Made by a program: the position numbers and the translations under genes
Assembly: GCF_002005305.1 (NCBI RefSeq)
Contig: NZ_CP014782.1
Span: 744,001-808,000 of the forward strand
Length of the DNA: 64,000 nt
Direction: 5' to 3'
From: Shewanella psychrophila
Lineage (GTDB): Bacteria > Pseudomonadota > Gammaproteobacteria > Enterobacterales > Shewanellaceae
Notes under the pieces: generated by a model
What the model was told of the DNA's origin: nothing
Seen by the model: only the letters and a program-made list of their open reading frames with translations
Databases searched by the model: none
Shown: in pieces, positions 18,882 through 29,155 of the stretch
How positions within the stretch are numbered: position 1 is the stretch's first letter
How the letters are laid out: each line of letters opens with the position of its first letter

Positions 18882-20132
18882 ATGACCAAAAATCATCAGA
18901 TATTGGCCACTAAATCTATTTTTCTTATACTGGGGATCTTGCTGATCGCGGCTAATTTGCGTGGCCCCATCACCAGCGTGGCCCCCTTGTTGGACTCGAT
19001 CCGCAGTTCACTGAACTTAACAGCGACTCAGGCAGGCTTACTGACGACCTTACCCTTGCTTGCGTTCGCATTTATGTCGCCCTTGTCCTCTAAAATTGGC
19101 CACCGTATAGGGTTAGAGCGGGCGTTGATGGTGGCACTCGTGCTTATCCTTGTTGGTATCATGGTGCGGGCGTTAGGCTCGATCAGTGCACTTATCTTAG
19201 GCACTTTTGTTATCGGAGCCGGGATTGCCATTGCCAACGTACTTCTGCCTAGCCTGCTGAAACGTGATTTTCCCACAAAGGTGGCGACACTCACGGCTGT
19301 CTATGTGCTCACCATGGGAATAGGCTCTGCAGTCAGCTCGGCTGTGGCGGTGCCTATGTCGAATCTTGCTGGGCATTTAAATATCTCATTTATGCCAGAT
19401 TGGAACTTTGCTCTGGTTAGCGTGATCTTGTTTCCTCTGGTTGCAATACTATGTTGGTTACCCCAAATGGCTAGCCGTACTGATCCGGCTAAGAATACTG
19501 CCGAGCTTGATTCCCATAGCTATGTTTGGCGTTCACCTTTGGCCTGGCAATTGACTTTTTTTCTGGGTCTTAACTCATTCGTGACCTATATCATCATAGG
19601 CTGGTTACCCAGTATGCTGATGGATGCTGGATATTCTGAGATTGAGGCGGGGTTTAACGCAGGTTTGTTGCAATTAGCGACTGCACTTCCTGCCATCGCC
19701 CTGATTCCCATCATGGGGAAGTTAAAAGATCAGAGTTTACTGGCCTTTGGCACTGCACTCATTGCACTAAGCGGCATATTGGGTCTCTTGTTATTGCCAC
19801 AATTTGCCACTGTTTGGGTATTGGTGTTTGGTTTTGGTGGTGGGGCGGGCTTTATTGTTGGCTTGTCCTGTATCAGCCATAGAACTCATCATACTCATCA
19901 GGCTGCTGCATTATCGGGCATGGCGCAGTGTGTAGGTTATTTGCTGGCGGCAACGGGTCCTATTCTTATTGGCTCGGTACATGACACGACAGGAAGCTGG
20001 AATTTACCTCTGATTCTCTGTGCGATTTCATGTGGTCTTTGCAGTGTATTTGGTTTGTTGGCTGGTCGGGATCGTATTCTTGAAAATAAGCAGAGTGGGG
20101 CCATAGTACTCTCAGATGCTGAGCGAGCCTAG
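18882..20132 (+). CDS. nimT: MFS exporter of the CynX/NimT family
   Basis: This 416-residue inner-membrane protein has 12 predicted transmembrane segments and the CynX/NimT opening signature AANLRGPITSVAPLLDSIRS. AGGAG precedes the ATG by 7 nt. It is divergent from the AraC regulator, as in E. coli where NimT exports 2-nitroimidazole. Related members transport cyanate or other small anions, so the substrate is not fixed by sequence. The tail after the last helix is short and hydrophilic. Confidence 0.8.
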   Translation: MTKNHQILATKSIFLILGILLIAANLRGPITSVAPLLDSIRSSLNLTATQAGLLTTLPLLAFAFMSPLSSKIGHRIGLERALMVALVLILVGIMVRALGSISALILGTFVIGAGIAIANVLLPSLLKRDFPTKVATLTAVYVLTMGIGSAVSSAVAVPMSNLAGHLNISFMPDWNFALVSVILFPLVAILCWLPQMASRTDPAKNTAELDSHSYVWRSPLAWQLTFFLGLNSFVTYIIIGWLPSMLMDAGYSEIEAGFNAGLLQLATALPAIALIPIMGKLKDQSLLAFGTALIALSGILGLLLLPQFATVWVLVFGFGGGAGFIVGLSCISHRTHHTHQAAALSGMAQCVGYLLAATGPILIGSVHDTTGSWNLPLILCAISCGLCSVFGLLAGRDRILENKQSGAIVLSDAERA

Positions 20133-20204
20133 ATAGAGGGTGAGTTTTTAAGGGAAGATTTAATTGGATTAAGCCGATGGTGCTTCAAGTTATCGGCACA
20201 GCCC

Positions 20205-20213
20205 TGCTATAAT
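20205..20213 (+). promoter_or_regulatory. Extended -10 promoter element for rhlE
   Basis: TGCTATAAT (TGn at 20205 and TATAAT at 20208-20213) is a perfect extended -10 element for sigma-70. It would start a transcript with a leader of about 110 nt before rhlE. No good -35 box is visible, which is common for extended -10 promoters. Long leaders occur in front of cold-induced helicase genes, but regulation is not shown here. Confidence 0.5.
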
Positions 20214-20331
20214 GGCGGCACTTTCTCTGTTTTGCCCCAATGATCTATTACTTTATGTTGAGTGCCTTGTATTAGCTAGTGTACTCCAAGGCGTAAACAG
20301 TTATTTATCCGTTACTATGTTGAGACCTTAA

Positions 20332-21678
20332 ATGTCATTCTCTAATCTTGGATTAAGCGATCCGATTTTAACTTCCCTGGCCGAGTTGGGTTATTCAACG
20401 CCAACGCCTATTCAAGCCGAAGCTATCCCACTGGCCCTTAAAGGCAAAAATTTAATCGCGGCAGCTCAGACGGGCAGCGGTAAGACTGCTACGTTTGTGT
20501 TGCCTATGCTTGAGATGTTGGCAAGGGGGGAAACTCAACGTAAGAAACGTGTTCGCGCGCTTATTCTCGCTCCCACAAGGGAGCTGGCTATTCAGGTCTG
20601 TAATAGTATAGAAGCCTACGGCAAGCATCTTAATCTTAAAGCTGTGGCGATATATGGTGGCGTCGATTACGGGCCACAAAAACAGGCTTTGATTGAAGGG
20701 ATAGACATAGTCGTAGCCACGCCGGGTCGCTTGAGAGATCTCTATACCCAAAGATCCATACATTTCGACGAAATCGAACTCTTGGTGCTCGATGAAGCCG
20801 ACAGAATGTTGGATATGGGCTTTATCGAAGATATCACTAAGATCATAGATACCTTGCCGGTCGACAGACAAAATCTCTTGTTCTCGGCGACCTTATCGCG
20901 TCAAGTGAGAGAGCTCGCCAAAGAGACCATTCCCAATGCCATTCAGCTCTCTGTCACTAAGGAAATCGAAGGCAAGCCCAATATTGACCAGTGGTTAGTG
21001 ACGGTGGATAAAGACAAGAAGTCGGCGTTATTGAGCCATCTGATCAAAGAAAATAGCTGGCAGCAGGCGCTGATTTTTATTGAGACCAAGCACGGCGCGG
21101 CTAAGTTAGTTACTCAGCTTGAGAAGCGGGGCATTCAAGCCGAGTGTATTCACAGTGGTCGTACTCAGGCCATTCGAGAGCAGATCTTGGCGGATTTCAA
21201 AACAGGTAAGATACAGTATCTTATCTCTACTGGGATCTCCGCCCGTGGCATTGATATCGATGAGTTGCCTTTAGTGATTAATTACGACTTACCTTATCCA
21301 GCCGATGAGTATGTACATCGTATCGGTCGTACCGGACGTGCGGGAGCGGCTGGTGAGGCGATATCTCTGGTGTCGAAAGATGATTTTAAGAACCTGTGTA
21401 TGATTGAAAAGCGTCTCGATCACTTGATCGAGAGAAAAATAGTTGAAGGGTTCGAGCCGCGTAAAGAAGTACCTGTTTCAGTCTTGAATTTCGTGCCTAA
21501 GAATAAGCCGACTAGAGAGGATTCAAAAGATAACAGCGCTAAGTCAAAAAATAAGCGCGTGGCATCGAAATCAAGTGCATCGACTCACAGTTCAAACGGG
21601 TCTTCGACACCTAAGCAAACTGACACAAAAGAGAACTCTGCCGATAACAAGTTGCCACTTAACCCCTGGGACCGATAA
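20332..21678 (+). CDS. rhlE: DEAD-box ATP-dependent RNA helicase, RhlE type
   Basis: RhlE-type helicases remodel RNA in ribosome assembly and RNA decay. The 448-residue protein shows all core motifs: the Q motif PTPIQAEAIP, Walker A AAQTGSGKT, PTRELA, DEAD in VLDEADRMLDMGF, SAT in LFSATLS, and HRIGRTGRAGAAG. The core ends near residue 385. A basic, low-complexity serine/lysine/asparagine tail follows (KSKNKRVASKSSAST), probably for RNA binding. It is a single gene between an extended -10 promoter and a strong terminator. Confidence 0.92.
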   Translation: MSFSNLGLSDPILTSLAELGYSTPTPIQAEAIPLALKGKNLIAAAQTGSGKTATFVLPMLEMLARGETQRKKRVRALILAPTRELAIQVCNSIEAYGKHLNLKAVAIYGGVDYGPQKQALIEGIDIVVATPGRLRDLYTQRSIHFDEIELLVLDEADRMLDMGFIEDITKIIDTLPVDRQNLLFSATLSRQVRELAKETIPNAIQLSVTKEIEGKPNIDQWLVTVDKDKKSALLSHLIKENSWQQALIFIETKHGAAKLVTQLEKRGIQAECIHSGRTQAIREQILADFKTGKIQYLISTGISARGIDIDELPLVINYDLPYPADEYVHRIGRTGRAGAAGEAISLVSKDDFKNLCMIEKRLDHLIERKIVEGFEPRKEVPVSVLNFVPKNKPTREDSKDNSAKSKNKRVASKSSASTHSSNGSSTPKQTDTKENSADNKLPLNPWDR

Positions 21679-21747
21679 CTCATATCCAGTTAGCCAAGGC
21701 TAAACATGATCGAGCTTTGGTCGAATAAAAGCTCGAATTACACCTCG

Positions 21748-21777
21748 AAAGGCGCGTGAATTCACGCGCCTTTTTTG
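21748..21777 (+). terminator. Strong rho-independent terminator after rhlE
   Basis: The palindrome AAAGGCGCGTGAA/TTCACGCGCCTTT at 21748-21773 is followed by more T residues. The A run on the left also allows it to act for the convergent amylase gene. It cleanly separates the two units. Confidence 0.9.
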
Positions 21778-21811
21778 TTCTTATTGTGTCTCGTCCTGAA
21801 ACTAACTTAGA

Positions 21812-23812
21812 TTATAGTGAGAGGACCTTAGATTCTAATGGCTTAAGCTTAATTTTCACCCATCCAGCTCCTGTGCTATCAACCACAAGCTCTTCTGTTA
21901 CGAGTCTCTTTAGTCGCTGAGTTAATGGTTTCGTAAGCAAGTCTGTTAACGGATATTGATCGGGCTTGACCTGCCATTGAGCGATTAAGTCTGCGGGGAG
22001 TTTGAGCTTAAATGTTTTGCTTTGTGAACGGCTGAAGTTACTGACAATCACTAACTGCTGATCTTGACTAAAACGGGCGAAGGCGAATGTCATGTCATCA
22101 TAAACTGAGTCAGGTAGGCTCATCTCGTCCGTTTCCCTGTGAATGTCGCCCCTACCAGATCGATTCACTGTATCTAAATTATAATATTCACCTAACAAGG
22201 CGGGAGCCGTGTGGCTTAGGTTTAACAAGCGGGCGTAATCATCCCTGAGTGTTAGTTCAGCCTCGGTTGATTGTCCGCCATCGAATTTGCCATTATTCAT
22301 AAAGCGCTGGTGGGCAGGCACGCCAATATAATCGAAGATACTGGTTCGACTCGGTGCACCAAAACCGGCAGTTTCGCTGCCATCTTCACCCAGCTCCTGG
22401 CCAAAATAAACCAGTGTCGGGGAATGACTCTGTGTGAGTGACACCACCATGGCGGGCAGGGCGGCGAAAGGATTGCCGGCAAATTCGGGGCTGGCGATAC
22501 GCTGCTCATCGTGATTTTCCAGAAAGTGCAGCATGTGAGGAGCGATGTCTGCGACATTTAAGCGATCCGCTTCTATTGCCGCTGTAGATTGTCTTCCTTG
22601 AATAACAGCCTTTAAGGTGTCGTAAAGTCCTACTTTGTCATAGAGATAGTCCATTTTGCCTAAATGAATATAATCTCGATAACGTGCTGGGTTATAGACC
22701 TCGGCCAGTAAGAAGGCATCGGGGTTTATCTGTTTGATATTACTGTTGAGATAACTCCAGAATTCGACAGGTACCATCTCGGCCATATCATAGCGAAAAC
22801 CATCGACCCCCAAACTCAACCAAAATGTGGTGATCTGTTTAAATTTGAGCCAAGAGTCGGGCAGCTGCTTTTCATCCATGCTCTGCCAAAATTGGAAATG
22901 CGAGGCAGTTTCCAGCTTAGCGTAGCCTTTGGGAAGAGCCGGGAAGTCGTTGTTGCCATCAGGTTTGACACCGTAATTTATCTTTACCGTTTCATACCAA
23001 TCATTAGGATTTGGCTTGGCGAGGCGTGAACCATTACCAGTCCATTTTGCGGGGAACTCATCAAACAGCCCGTCACTAAGTGCATGTGTTTCACCACCGA
23101 GTGGCTTGTTATCACCGATATCTGGTACCTGAAAAGCCGTGTTTGGAACATAATAGAAGTTATTATTTTTAGCGTATTCGATGTGTGTATTATCACTATC
23201 TCCAAAGTTTTCGACACCTGTTGGCATAGAGGTGGAGGCATAACGGCGTGCCACATGGTTAGGTACGATATCGATAATGACCTTCATGCCGAGACCATGG
23301 GTGCGCTCGATAAGGGCTTTGAATTCATTGAGTCTATTTTTAGGATCATCGGCTAGATCAGGATTGACGTTATAGTAGTCTTTTACCGCATAAGGTGAGC
23401 CTGCCCGACCTTTTACGACGTCAGGATCATCATTTGTGATCCCGTACTGACTGTAGTCATTCACCAAGGCATGGTGGGGTACTCCTGTGTACCAAATATG
23501 GGTTACCCCTAGAGATTGAATGCTTTTAAGCGCTACATCATCGAAATCGCTGAATTTACCTATGCCATTTTCTTCGATGGTGCCCCAAGGCTTGTTGGTA
23601 GTGTTTCTGTTACCGAACAAACGGGTGAACACTTGGTAGACAACGGGTTTCGTGGCTAGATTTATGGGCTGTTTCTCTTGTGCTTCACCGCTTAATGCCG
23701 ATACATGTACGCCTGCAAAAACTGGCTGATAGCCACCAAGTAGAGTGACGAGGATGAGCTTCTTTATCGTTATTTTCCAAGGGGCTGTGAATGTTGATAT
23801 TTTTGTTATCAT
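21812..23812 (-). CDS. Exported GH13 alpha-amylase
   Basis: This glycoside hydrolase of family 13 cuts alpha-1,4-glucans outside the cytoplasm. I chose ATG 23812 (666 residues) over an upstream TTG at 23824. The N-terminus has an extended signal peptide with a hydrophobic core (KKLILVTLLGGYQPVFAG). The (beta/alpha)8 barrel shows the usual regions: VIIDIVPNHVARR, the nucleophile D342 in GFRYDMAE, the acid E371 in LLAEVYNP, and D435 in ENHDEQR. The C-terminal 100 residues form a beta domain. It is the last gene on the minus strand of the maltodextrin locus, which also has a TonB receptor and a second GH13 enzyme. Confidence 0.9.
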   Translation of the reverse strand: MITKISTFTAPWKITIKKLILVTLLGGYQPVFAGVHVSALSGEAQEKQPINLATKPVVYQVFTRLFGNRNTTNKPWGTIEENGIGKFSDFDDVALKSIQSLGVTHIWYTGVPHHALVNDYSQYGITNDDPDVVKGRAGSPYAVKDYYNVNPDLADDPKNRLNEFKALIERTHGLGMKVIIDIVPNHVARRYASTSMPTGVENFGDSDNTHIEYAKNNNFYYVPNTAFQVPDIGDNKPLGGETHALSDGLFDEFPAKWTGNGSRLAKPNPNDWYETVKINYGVKPDGNNDFPALPKGYAKLETASHFQFWQSMDEKQLPDSWLKFKQITTFWLSLGVDGFRYDMAEMVPVEFWSYLNSNIKQINPDAFLLAEVYNPARYRDYIHLGKMDYLYDKVGLYDTLKAVIQGRQSTAAIEADRLNVADIAPHMLHFLENHDEQRIASPEFAGNPFAALPAMVVSLTQSHSPTLVYFGQELGEDGSETAGFGAPSRTSIFDYIGVPAHQRFMNNGKFDGGQSTEAELTLRDDYARLLNLSHTAPALLGEYYNLDTVNRSGRGDIHRETDEMSLPDSVYDDMTFAFARFSQDQQLVIVSNFSRSQSKTFKLKLPADLIAQWQVKPDQYPLTDLLTKPLTQRLKRLVTEELVVDSTGAGWVKIKLKPLESKVLSL

Positions 23813-23927
23813 AGTTTTACTCAACGTATTATTTTTATGTCTATTACTTCGATATCTATGTCTTTGCTTTCAGTTTACTTAATCGTTTGCCTCTTTATGT
23901 GTAAAGTAGTCAGAATATATTTTCTGA

Positions 23928-25871
23928 CTAGTGCTTCATCGATAATACCAATACGTCGTGAGCTGGTATCTGAAGGCTTGATTGAGCAGATGTGTTTAGC
24001 TCAACGGTCGATTTAGTGAGTACGTTTACACCTTGGGTGAAGCCATCAAGCTGAGCGTTAAAACGACGGGTTGCTAAAGAGACGGGTTTATTATTCTTAT
24101 TGATGATCACCATGACAGCTTCATCATGATTAAACCTGAAATATACGTAGATACCGTCTATGGGCACATAGTGTCTGAGTTTACCCGAGTGAATGGCACT
24201 CGAACTCTTGCGGAAGTTGAGCAAGGCCTTGATAAAGTCTTGTGCACTTTTCTGCTTTTGGGAAAGTCCGCCCCCTGTAATGGCGCTGACCTTGTCGTTA
24301 GTCCAACCACCGGGGAACTCCCCACGTACTGCGCCATCGTGTCGACCTTCCTTAGGGCTGGTCATCAAAACTTCGGTGCCATAAAACAGCTGAGGAATAC
24401 GATTGGAAGTTAAGACGTAAGTGATGACCATCTTAAACAAACCCAGATCTTCATTCATCAGGCTGTATAAACGGTTCGTGTCATGGTTACCTTCAAACAG
24501 GACTAGATTGGTGGGGTAGGCATAAACCACATCGTTGGCTAACATCTCATATAATGAGATGAGTCCCGTGTCCCAGCTCTCGTCCTGATTAAATGCTTCT
24601 AGCATGACTTCATAAAGTGGGAAGTCCATTAGACTTGGCAGGTTTGAGGCGTAACCGTCTTGATTGAGCTTGCCCGCTTGCCAATAAGAGACGGTGATGG
24701 GGTTATTGCTCCATTCTTCACCGACTATGTTGAAATTGGGGTATTCGTTCATGATGGCTTTAGACCAAAGACTCAGGAAGGATTTGTCGGCATAGGAGTA
24801 AGTATCTTCGCGTATGCCACTTAATCCTGCATATTCTACCCACCAGATGCTGTTTTGGATAAGATAAGTGGCGAGTAGGGGATCTTGCTGATTTAGATCT
24901 GGCATGGAGTCGACAAACCAGCCATGGACGAAGTTACCGCGATCTGAATCTACGGCGTAGGGGTCTTGTACTGTGGTGCGTCTGTGGCTGGTGAACTTTA
25001 ATGAGGGGCTATCTTGTACTAATTTTTTGCCATTTATCCAGCTTGTGCTGGGCAAATCTTTCATCCACCAATGCTCTGAGCCTATATGGTTGACCACTAT
25101 GTCTTTAATGATGCCGATACCTTTCTCTTTGGCGCTGGCGGCCAGTTGTCGATATTCTTCGTTGTTGCCAAACCTTGGGTCGATACGATAGTGATCTGTG
25201 GTTGAGTAGCCGTGATAGGAGTATTTGGCTTGATTATTCTCCAGCAGTGGGTTTATCCAAAGTTGAGTGACACCTAAGTCTGCGAGGTAATCTAAGCTAT
25301 TTTCAATGCCTTGGATGTCGCCGCCATGCCTGCCATTCACAGCTTGACGATTAACCCGCTCAGACATGCTCGCTTGATTATCATTATCTGTATCGCCATT
25401 GGAAAATCGGTCTGGGGTGATGAGGTAAATAACATCCTTATTGCTGAAACCTTGGCGAATAGCCGAGTCAGCGCCACGTTCAAGCAAGGAATAGCTAAAG
25501 GAATGTATGCTGTTACCGGCACTAGTGAGCATTAAATCAAAGGTGTGTGGTTTGGCATGGGTCAGATCTAGGGTAATAAAAAGGTAATTGGGATTATTGG
25601 TTTTCTCGACCTTGATGATAGTAATATCGCTATCTTTATTAGCCGGATTATCAAGCATCATTGGGGTTAATTCAGATATATTTAGCCCATGAAGCATCAA
25701 CTGCAATTTGGGGTTAACCATATCCGCCCACCAAAATTCTGGCTCTACTCTGAGATTAGGGTGTTGCTTAATCTCTGCTGGTGCGGCAAGTGTCACTGGT
25801 GCTATTAACAATAGGAACAGTGATAATGCGGTTAAGAGGCGTTGACTAAAAATAGAGGTGATTGGTTTCAT
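23928..25871 (-). CDS. Exported GH13 cyclomaltodextrinase/neopullulanase-like enzyme
   Basis: This 647-residue GH13 enzyme has a signal peptide (LLTALSLFLLLIAPVTLAAP). An immunoglobulin-like N-terminal domain of the cyclomaltodextrinase type follows (about 28-130; LRVEPEFWWADMVNPKLQLM), then the barrel. Catalytic residues are D356 in GIREDTYSY, E385 in VGEEWSNN and D464 in EGNHDTNR. The N-terminal domain and DRFSNGDTDND followed by RHGGDIQGI are typical of periplasmic enzymes of the SusA/neopullulanase type. It probably shortens maltodextrins or opens cyclodextrins after uptake by the TonB receptor at 25997-28816. Confidence 0.88.
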   Translation of the reverse strand: MKPITSIFSQRLLTALSLFLLLIAPVTLAAPAEIKQHPNLRVEPEFWWADMVNPKLQLMLHGLNISELTPMMLDNPANKDSDITIIKVEKTNNPNYLFITLDLTHAKPHTFDLMLTSAGNSIHSFSYSLLERGADSAIRQGFSNKDVIYLITPDRFSNGDTDNDNQASMSERVNRQAVNGRHGGDIQGIENSLDYLADLGVTQLWINPLLENNQAKYSYHGYSTTDHYRIDPRFGNNEEYRQLAASAKEKGIGIIKDIVVNHIGSEHWWMKDLPSTSWINGKKLVQDSPSLKFTSHRRTTVQDPYAVDSDRGNFVHGWFVDSMPDLNQQDPLLATYLIQNSIWWVEYAGLSGIREDTYSYADKSFLSLWSKAIMNEYPNFNIVGEEWSNNPITVSYWQAGKLNQDGYASNLPSLMDFPLYEVMLEAFNQDESWDTGLISLYEMLANDVVYAYPTNLVLFEGNHDTNRLYSLMNEDLGLFKMVITYVLTSNRIPQLFYGTEVLMTSPKEGRHDGAVRGEFPGGWTNDKVSAITGGGLSQKQKSAQDFIKALLNFRKSSSAIHSGKLRHYVPIDGIYVYFRFNHDEAVMVIINKNNKPVSLATRRFNAQLDGFTQGVNVLTKSTVELNTSAQSSLQIPAHDVLVLSMKH

Positions 25872-25996
25872 ATGCCGCTCGAAATCGTGGTTGAGGAAGG
25901 GCTGGCTACATTAAATTGTAAGAATTTTATGTGGTGAAACGTAATTTAAAATGATAAAGCCTGCTTCATGGCAAAGTAGGCTTTATCGATATCAAG

Positions 25997-28816
25997 TTAC
26001 AAGGTATAACTTAGGCCTAGGAAGTACTGACGTCCAAAGGTCTGGATAGTCCCCGTTTGATACTCCTCACCGAAGTGAGTCTTGCTTGGTTCATCTGTCA
26101 GGTTATTCACCTGAAAGAGAAACTTCAGGCCATTATCCAAGGCATAAGATGCTTGATAATCGATAATTGTCTCCGGGGCAAAGTAGGCTAGCTGAGATTC
26201 GACTGCCACTTGCTCTGATACATATTCGCTACGGTAGCGCATGCTGACGCGGGTATCGAAGCCTTCGTAGCCATAAAACAAGGTCGTATTGACCACATGC
26301 TCAGAAAGACCAGGTAGCGGAATAGGACGGGACTCACCGCCTAAGTCAGTTTCAAATTCAACTTCACTGTCAGAGAAGGAGTAACTGCCGGTGAAACCTA
26401 GGCCACTCCATGCATCGGGAAGGAAATCGAAGACTTGAGTATACGCTAGCTCGATACCGCGGATATAACCGCCATTATCGTTGTTGATCGCGGTCTGATA
26501 TTGACCCTCATCTTTCACTACCGGGTATTCAATACCATTTTCGACAATCGTATCGGGTACGATAAAGCCTGCGGCTTCGAAATCGAATGGTTGGACAGTA
26601 AAGTCATTGATGAATGATTTAATGTCTTTATAGAACAAGGCAATCGCAATCGCGCCTTCTGTGTCCGAGAAATAGTGCTCATAGGAAATATCATATTGAT
26701 CGGCATAGAAAGGATCCAGTAGTGGACTGGTGTTGCCCCAAGCATTGTACTTTTTCTCGCCAGGTGTAGATGTATCGTCATACCAAGAGCCCATACCAGA
26801 TTTTAGCTTGTTGATTGGAGGGCGAGCCATAACAGATGCAGCGGCGAAACGAATTTGATCATTTTCGGTTAGGTGAAAATTCAGGTTTATCGAAGGTAGA
26901 TAATCTGTGTAAGTTTTACCTATCTCATTGCGGATATAGTCAGTGCTGATACTGCCATTATCATCGGCTATCTCTTCGCCTAAACCAAAACCAACTTGTT
27001 GTAGACCTTTGCTGGATTGATCGGTATTGACGACACGTACGCCGATATTACCAGTAACGGGCAGGCTGCCGATTTCAAAATCCAGATTTGCCTGAACATA
27101 ACCTGCCAACACATCCTCGTTGACTGAGCCGCTCTGGATCATGGTCCAATTATTTTCCCAGTTGGCGCTCGGAGAGAAAGGATCGTTACCCGTCGAGGCC
27201 AATTGAGCATTAACCAGGTCTACCGCCTGATCGAAGTCAATTTTTAAGAAGCTTGGGTAACCTGAGAGTTCACCACCAAAATTGACCACATCTGTCATAT
27301 CATCTGTCAGTCTGATAACCGGCATATGATCTGGATTGTTGCCAAATTCTGAGCCGTATCCGGCCTGAGAACGCTGAGCGTTAAACTCTCGCTGAGAGTA
27401 ACGAACCCCAACATCCACTGATGAGATAAAAGAATCTGATAATTGATAATTTAGATCTAGTTTATAGGCAATAAGATCGTTCTGTTGATCGTATGGCCAC
27501 ATGCCTACTTCACGCAGGCCTAATGTGGATGTGTCTGTATAGTCTTTGGCAAAGTTCACATCGGCAGGATTTAGTCCGTTAAGCTGATAGGTAACCGATT
27601 CCGCTGAGCGGATCTGATTGTCCATATCATCATAAATCACCGCGCGTGTTCCACCGTTAACGAACTTACCATCGGCCTTCGAGTAGCTGATATCCGCTGC
27701 TATGGTTAAGGCATCGCCATTGTTCCATTCGATGTTGAATGCGCCAGACGTCAGTTCCGAGTATTTTGAGTCGTTGTCATTCACCACAAATACCGCGAAA
27801 TTATCTGTGCCGTCGGTAGTCACTGTGCCGCCAGTCATGGTGCCATCTTCGACTGTGGCGTCACTGATATTGCCATTGGCTAAAGACTTGACTCGAAAGC
27901 CTCTAGCAAAGGTTTCGGAATCAAATTTTGAGTGAAACAGATCGCCTTTTATACTCCAGTTATCATTAGGCTGCCAGTGAATAGCCCCCATGTAACCGTC
28001 ACGGGTCTCTTCACCGCCTTTTTGCTGTACCTCAAAGCCTTCACTGATATTGTCATCGCTGCCATCATCGTTCACGTCTCTTCTCTGCCAAGATGGATAG
28101 TGTAGACCTATGAATTGGCTGGAAACGGAAGGTTGATATAGATGGGCGTAACCCAATGCAACTCCTAAGGTCTCTTCGAGGAACTTACCTTGATAAGAGA
28201 AGCTTAAACGGTTACCTAAGTCATCGGCGTCAGTCACATCTCCGGCTTTGTCGTTGAAGCTGCCACGTAGATTGACGGTAAAATTGTGTTCTTTACTGGC
28301 TTGAAGTGGATCGGCGGTTTTTAGCTCAACGGTACCTGCAACACCACCTTCAATGAGTGAAGCTTTAGGTGATTTATACACTGTCGCTTGATTGATAAGC
28401 TCCGATGGGTATTGATCGAACTCAATAGCTCGCTTATCGCCTGTTGTTACTTGCTCACGGCCGTTTAAGGTCGCGAATACGAAGTCACCATCGAGTCCGC
28501 GAATGTTAAGACCGCTGGCCTGGCCACCGGTACGCACTGCGGTAATACCGGGTAGACGGGTCAAGGCATCTGCGATGGATTGGTCCGGTAGTGCGCCCAA
28601 ATCATCTGCTGAGATGCTCTCTGATACTGTGTCTGCAAAACGTTTAGTGTTAAGAGACTTAATTAAACTGGTTCGAAAGCCTCTAACTTCTATGACTTCA
28701 ATAGAACCTTCTGCGGCCGACTCTATTTTTTTTGTTTCATCGGCGGCGTAGGTGTGCATGCTAGCGCCGGCTGCAATTAGCGCTATGGTTAGCAAGCTAG
28801 GTTTAAATTGAAACAT
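25997..28816 (-). CDS. TonB-dependent receptor, maltodextrin type
   Basis: This 939-residue outer-membrane receptor imports substrates at the expense of TonB energy. It has a signal peptide ending at HTYAADE, a TonB-box-like segment SIEVIEVRGFRTSLIKSL (about 38-55), a plug domain (DQSIADALTRLPGITAVR; LNIRGLDGDFVFATLNGRE) and a long beta-barrel that ends in aromatic FGRQYFLGLSYTL. AAGGGGAAG precedes the ATG. Its position among GH13 genes and behind LacI-type palindromes points to maltooligosaccharides or cyclodextrins as ligands, as in other Shewanella and Caulobacter MalA-like receptors. Confidence 0.9.
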   Translation of the reverse strand: MFQFKPSLLTIALIAAGASMHTYAADETKKIESAAEGSIEVIEVRGFRTSLIKSLNTKRFADTVSESISADDLGALPDQSIADALTRLPGITAVRTGGQASGLNIRGLDGDFVFATLNGREQVTTGDKRAIEFDQYPSELINQATVYKSPKASLIEGGVAGTVELKTADPLQASKEHNFTVNLRGSFNDKAGDVTDADDLGNRLSFSYQGKFLEETLGVALGYAHLYQPSVSSQFIGLHYPSWQRRDVNDDGSDDNISEGFEVQQKGGEETRDGYMGAIHWQPNDNWSIKGDLFHSKFDSETFARGFRVKSLANGNISDATVEDGTMTGGTVTTDGTDNFAVFVVNDNDSKYSELTSGAFNIEWNNGDALTIAADISYSKADGKFVNGGTRAVIYDDMDNQIRSAESVTYQLNGLNPADVNFAKDYTDTSTLGLREVGMWPYDQQNDLIAYKLDLNYQLSDSFISSVDVGVRYSQREFNAQRSQAGYGSEFGNNPDHMPVIRLTDDMTDVVNFGGELSGYPSFLKIDFDQAVDLVNAQLASTGNDPFSPSANWENNWTMIQSGSVNEDVLAGYVQANLDFEIGSLPVTGNIGVRVVNTDQSSKGLQQVGFGLGEEIADDNGSISTDYIRNEIGKTYTDYLPSINLNFHLTENDQIRFAAASVMARPPINKLKSGMGSWYDDTSTPGEKKYNAWGNTSPLLDPFYADQYDISYEHYFSDTEGAIAIALFYKDIKSFINDFTVQPFDFEAAGFIVPDTIVENGIEYPVVKDEGQYQTAINNDNGGYIRGIELAYTQVFDFLPDAWSGLGFTGSYSFSDSEVEFETDLGGESRPIPLPGLSEHVVNTTLFYGYEGFDTRVSMRYRSEYVSEQVAVESQLAYFAPETIIDYQASYALDNGLKFLFQVNNLTDEPSKTHFGEEYQTGTIQTFGRQYFLGLSYTL

Positions 28817-28991
28817 CCATCTTCCCCTTATTTACTCTTTTCACTTTTATTTTTTATTCTAAGCAGTCACGGCAAAACACAGATAATGCATATGAAGTTG
28901 TGAATTAGAGCTGCCTGTTATTGTACTTGTTTGCAACTTGTTACGGTACGGTGAAGATGTTACTCCCGCCTATCCTAGCAAAACAATCTTG

Positions 28992-29005
28992 TGCATACGT
29001 ATTCA
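28992..29005. promoter_or_regulatory. LacI-type operator, copy 1
   Basis: TGCATACGTATTCA differs by one base from the perfect palindrome at 29142-29155. It lies about 175 bases upstream of the TonB receptor start. The central CG step in an AT-flanked palindrome is typical of LacI-family sites, such as those of MalR. Confidence 0.55.
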
Positions 29006-29141
29006 AAAGATTTGTGTGGTATAAAACCAGGCAGCTTATGGCCCGTAAGGAAAATATTCGACCATGGTCTATCCGATTAACTTGCTGTTATCTTAGTGGT
29101 TAACCTGCTGTCTGAGCTGTGGTTAAGAGTAAGTTAAGTTA

Positions 29142-29155
29142 TGCATACGTATGCA
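29142..29155. promoter_or_regulatory. LacI-type operator, copy 2 (perfect palindrome)
   Basis: TGCATACGTATGCA is a perfect 14-bp palindrome with a central CG. It lies about 150 bases from copy 1 and 150 bases before the GH13 glucosidase start. A partial copy, CACGTATGC, follows at 29182-29190. Repeated sites suggest one LacI-family repressor controls both directions; no such regulator gene is in this window. Confidence 0.65.

Noticed and set aside
20452..20871. Antisense open frame of 139 codons inside rhlE
   Set aside because: It mirrors the conserved DEAD-box coding sequence and has no family features or ribosome binding site.
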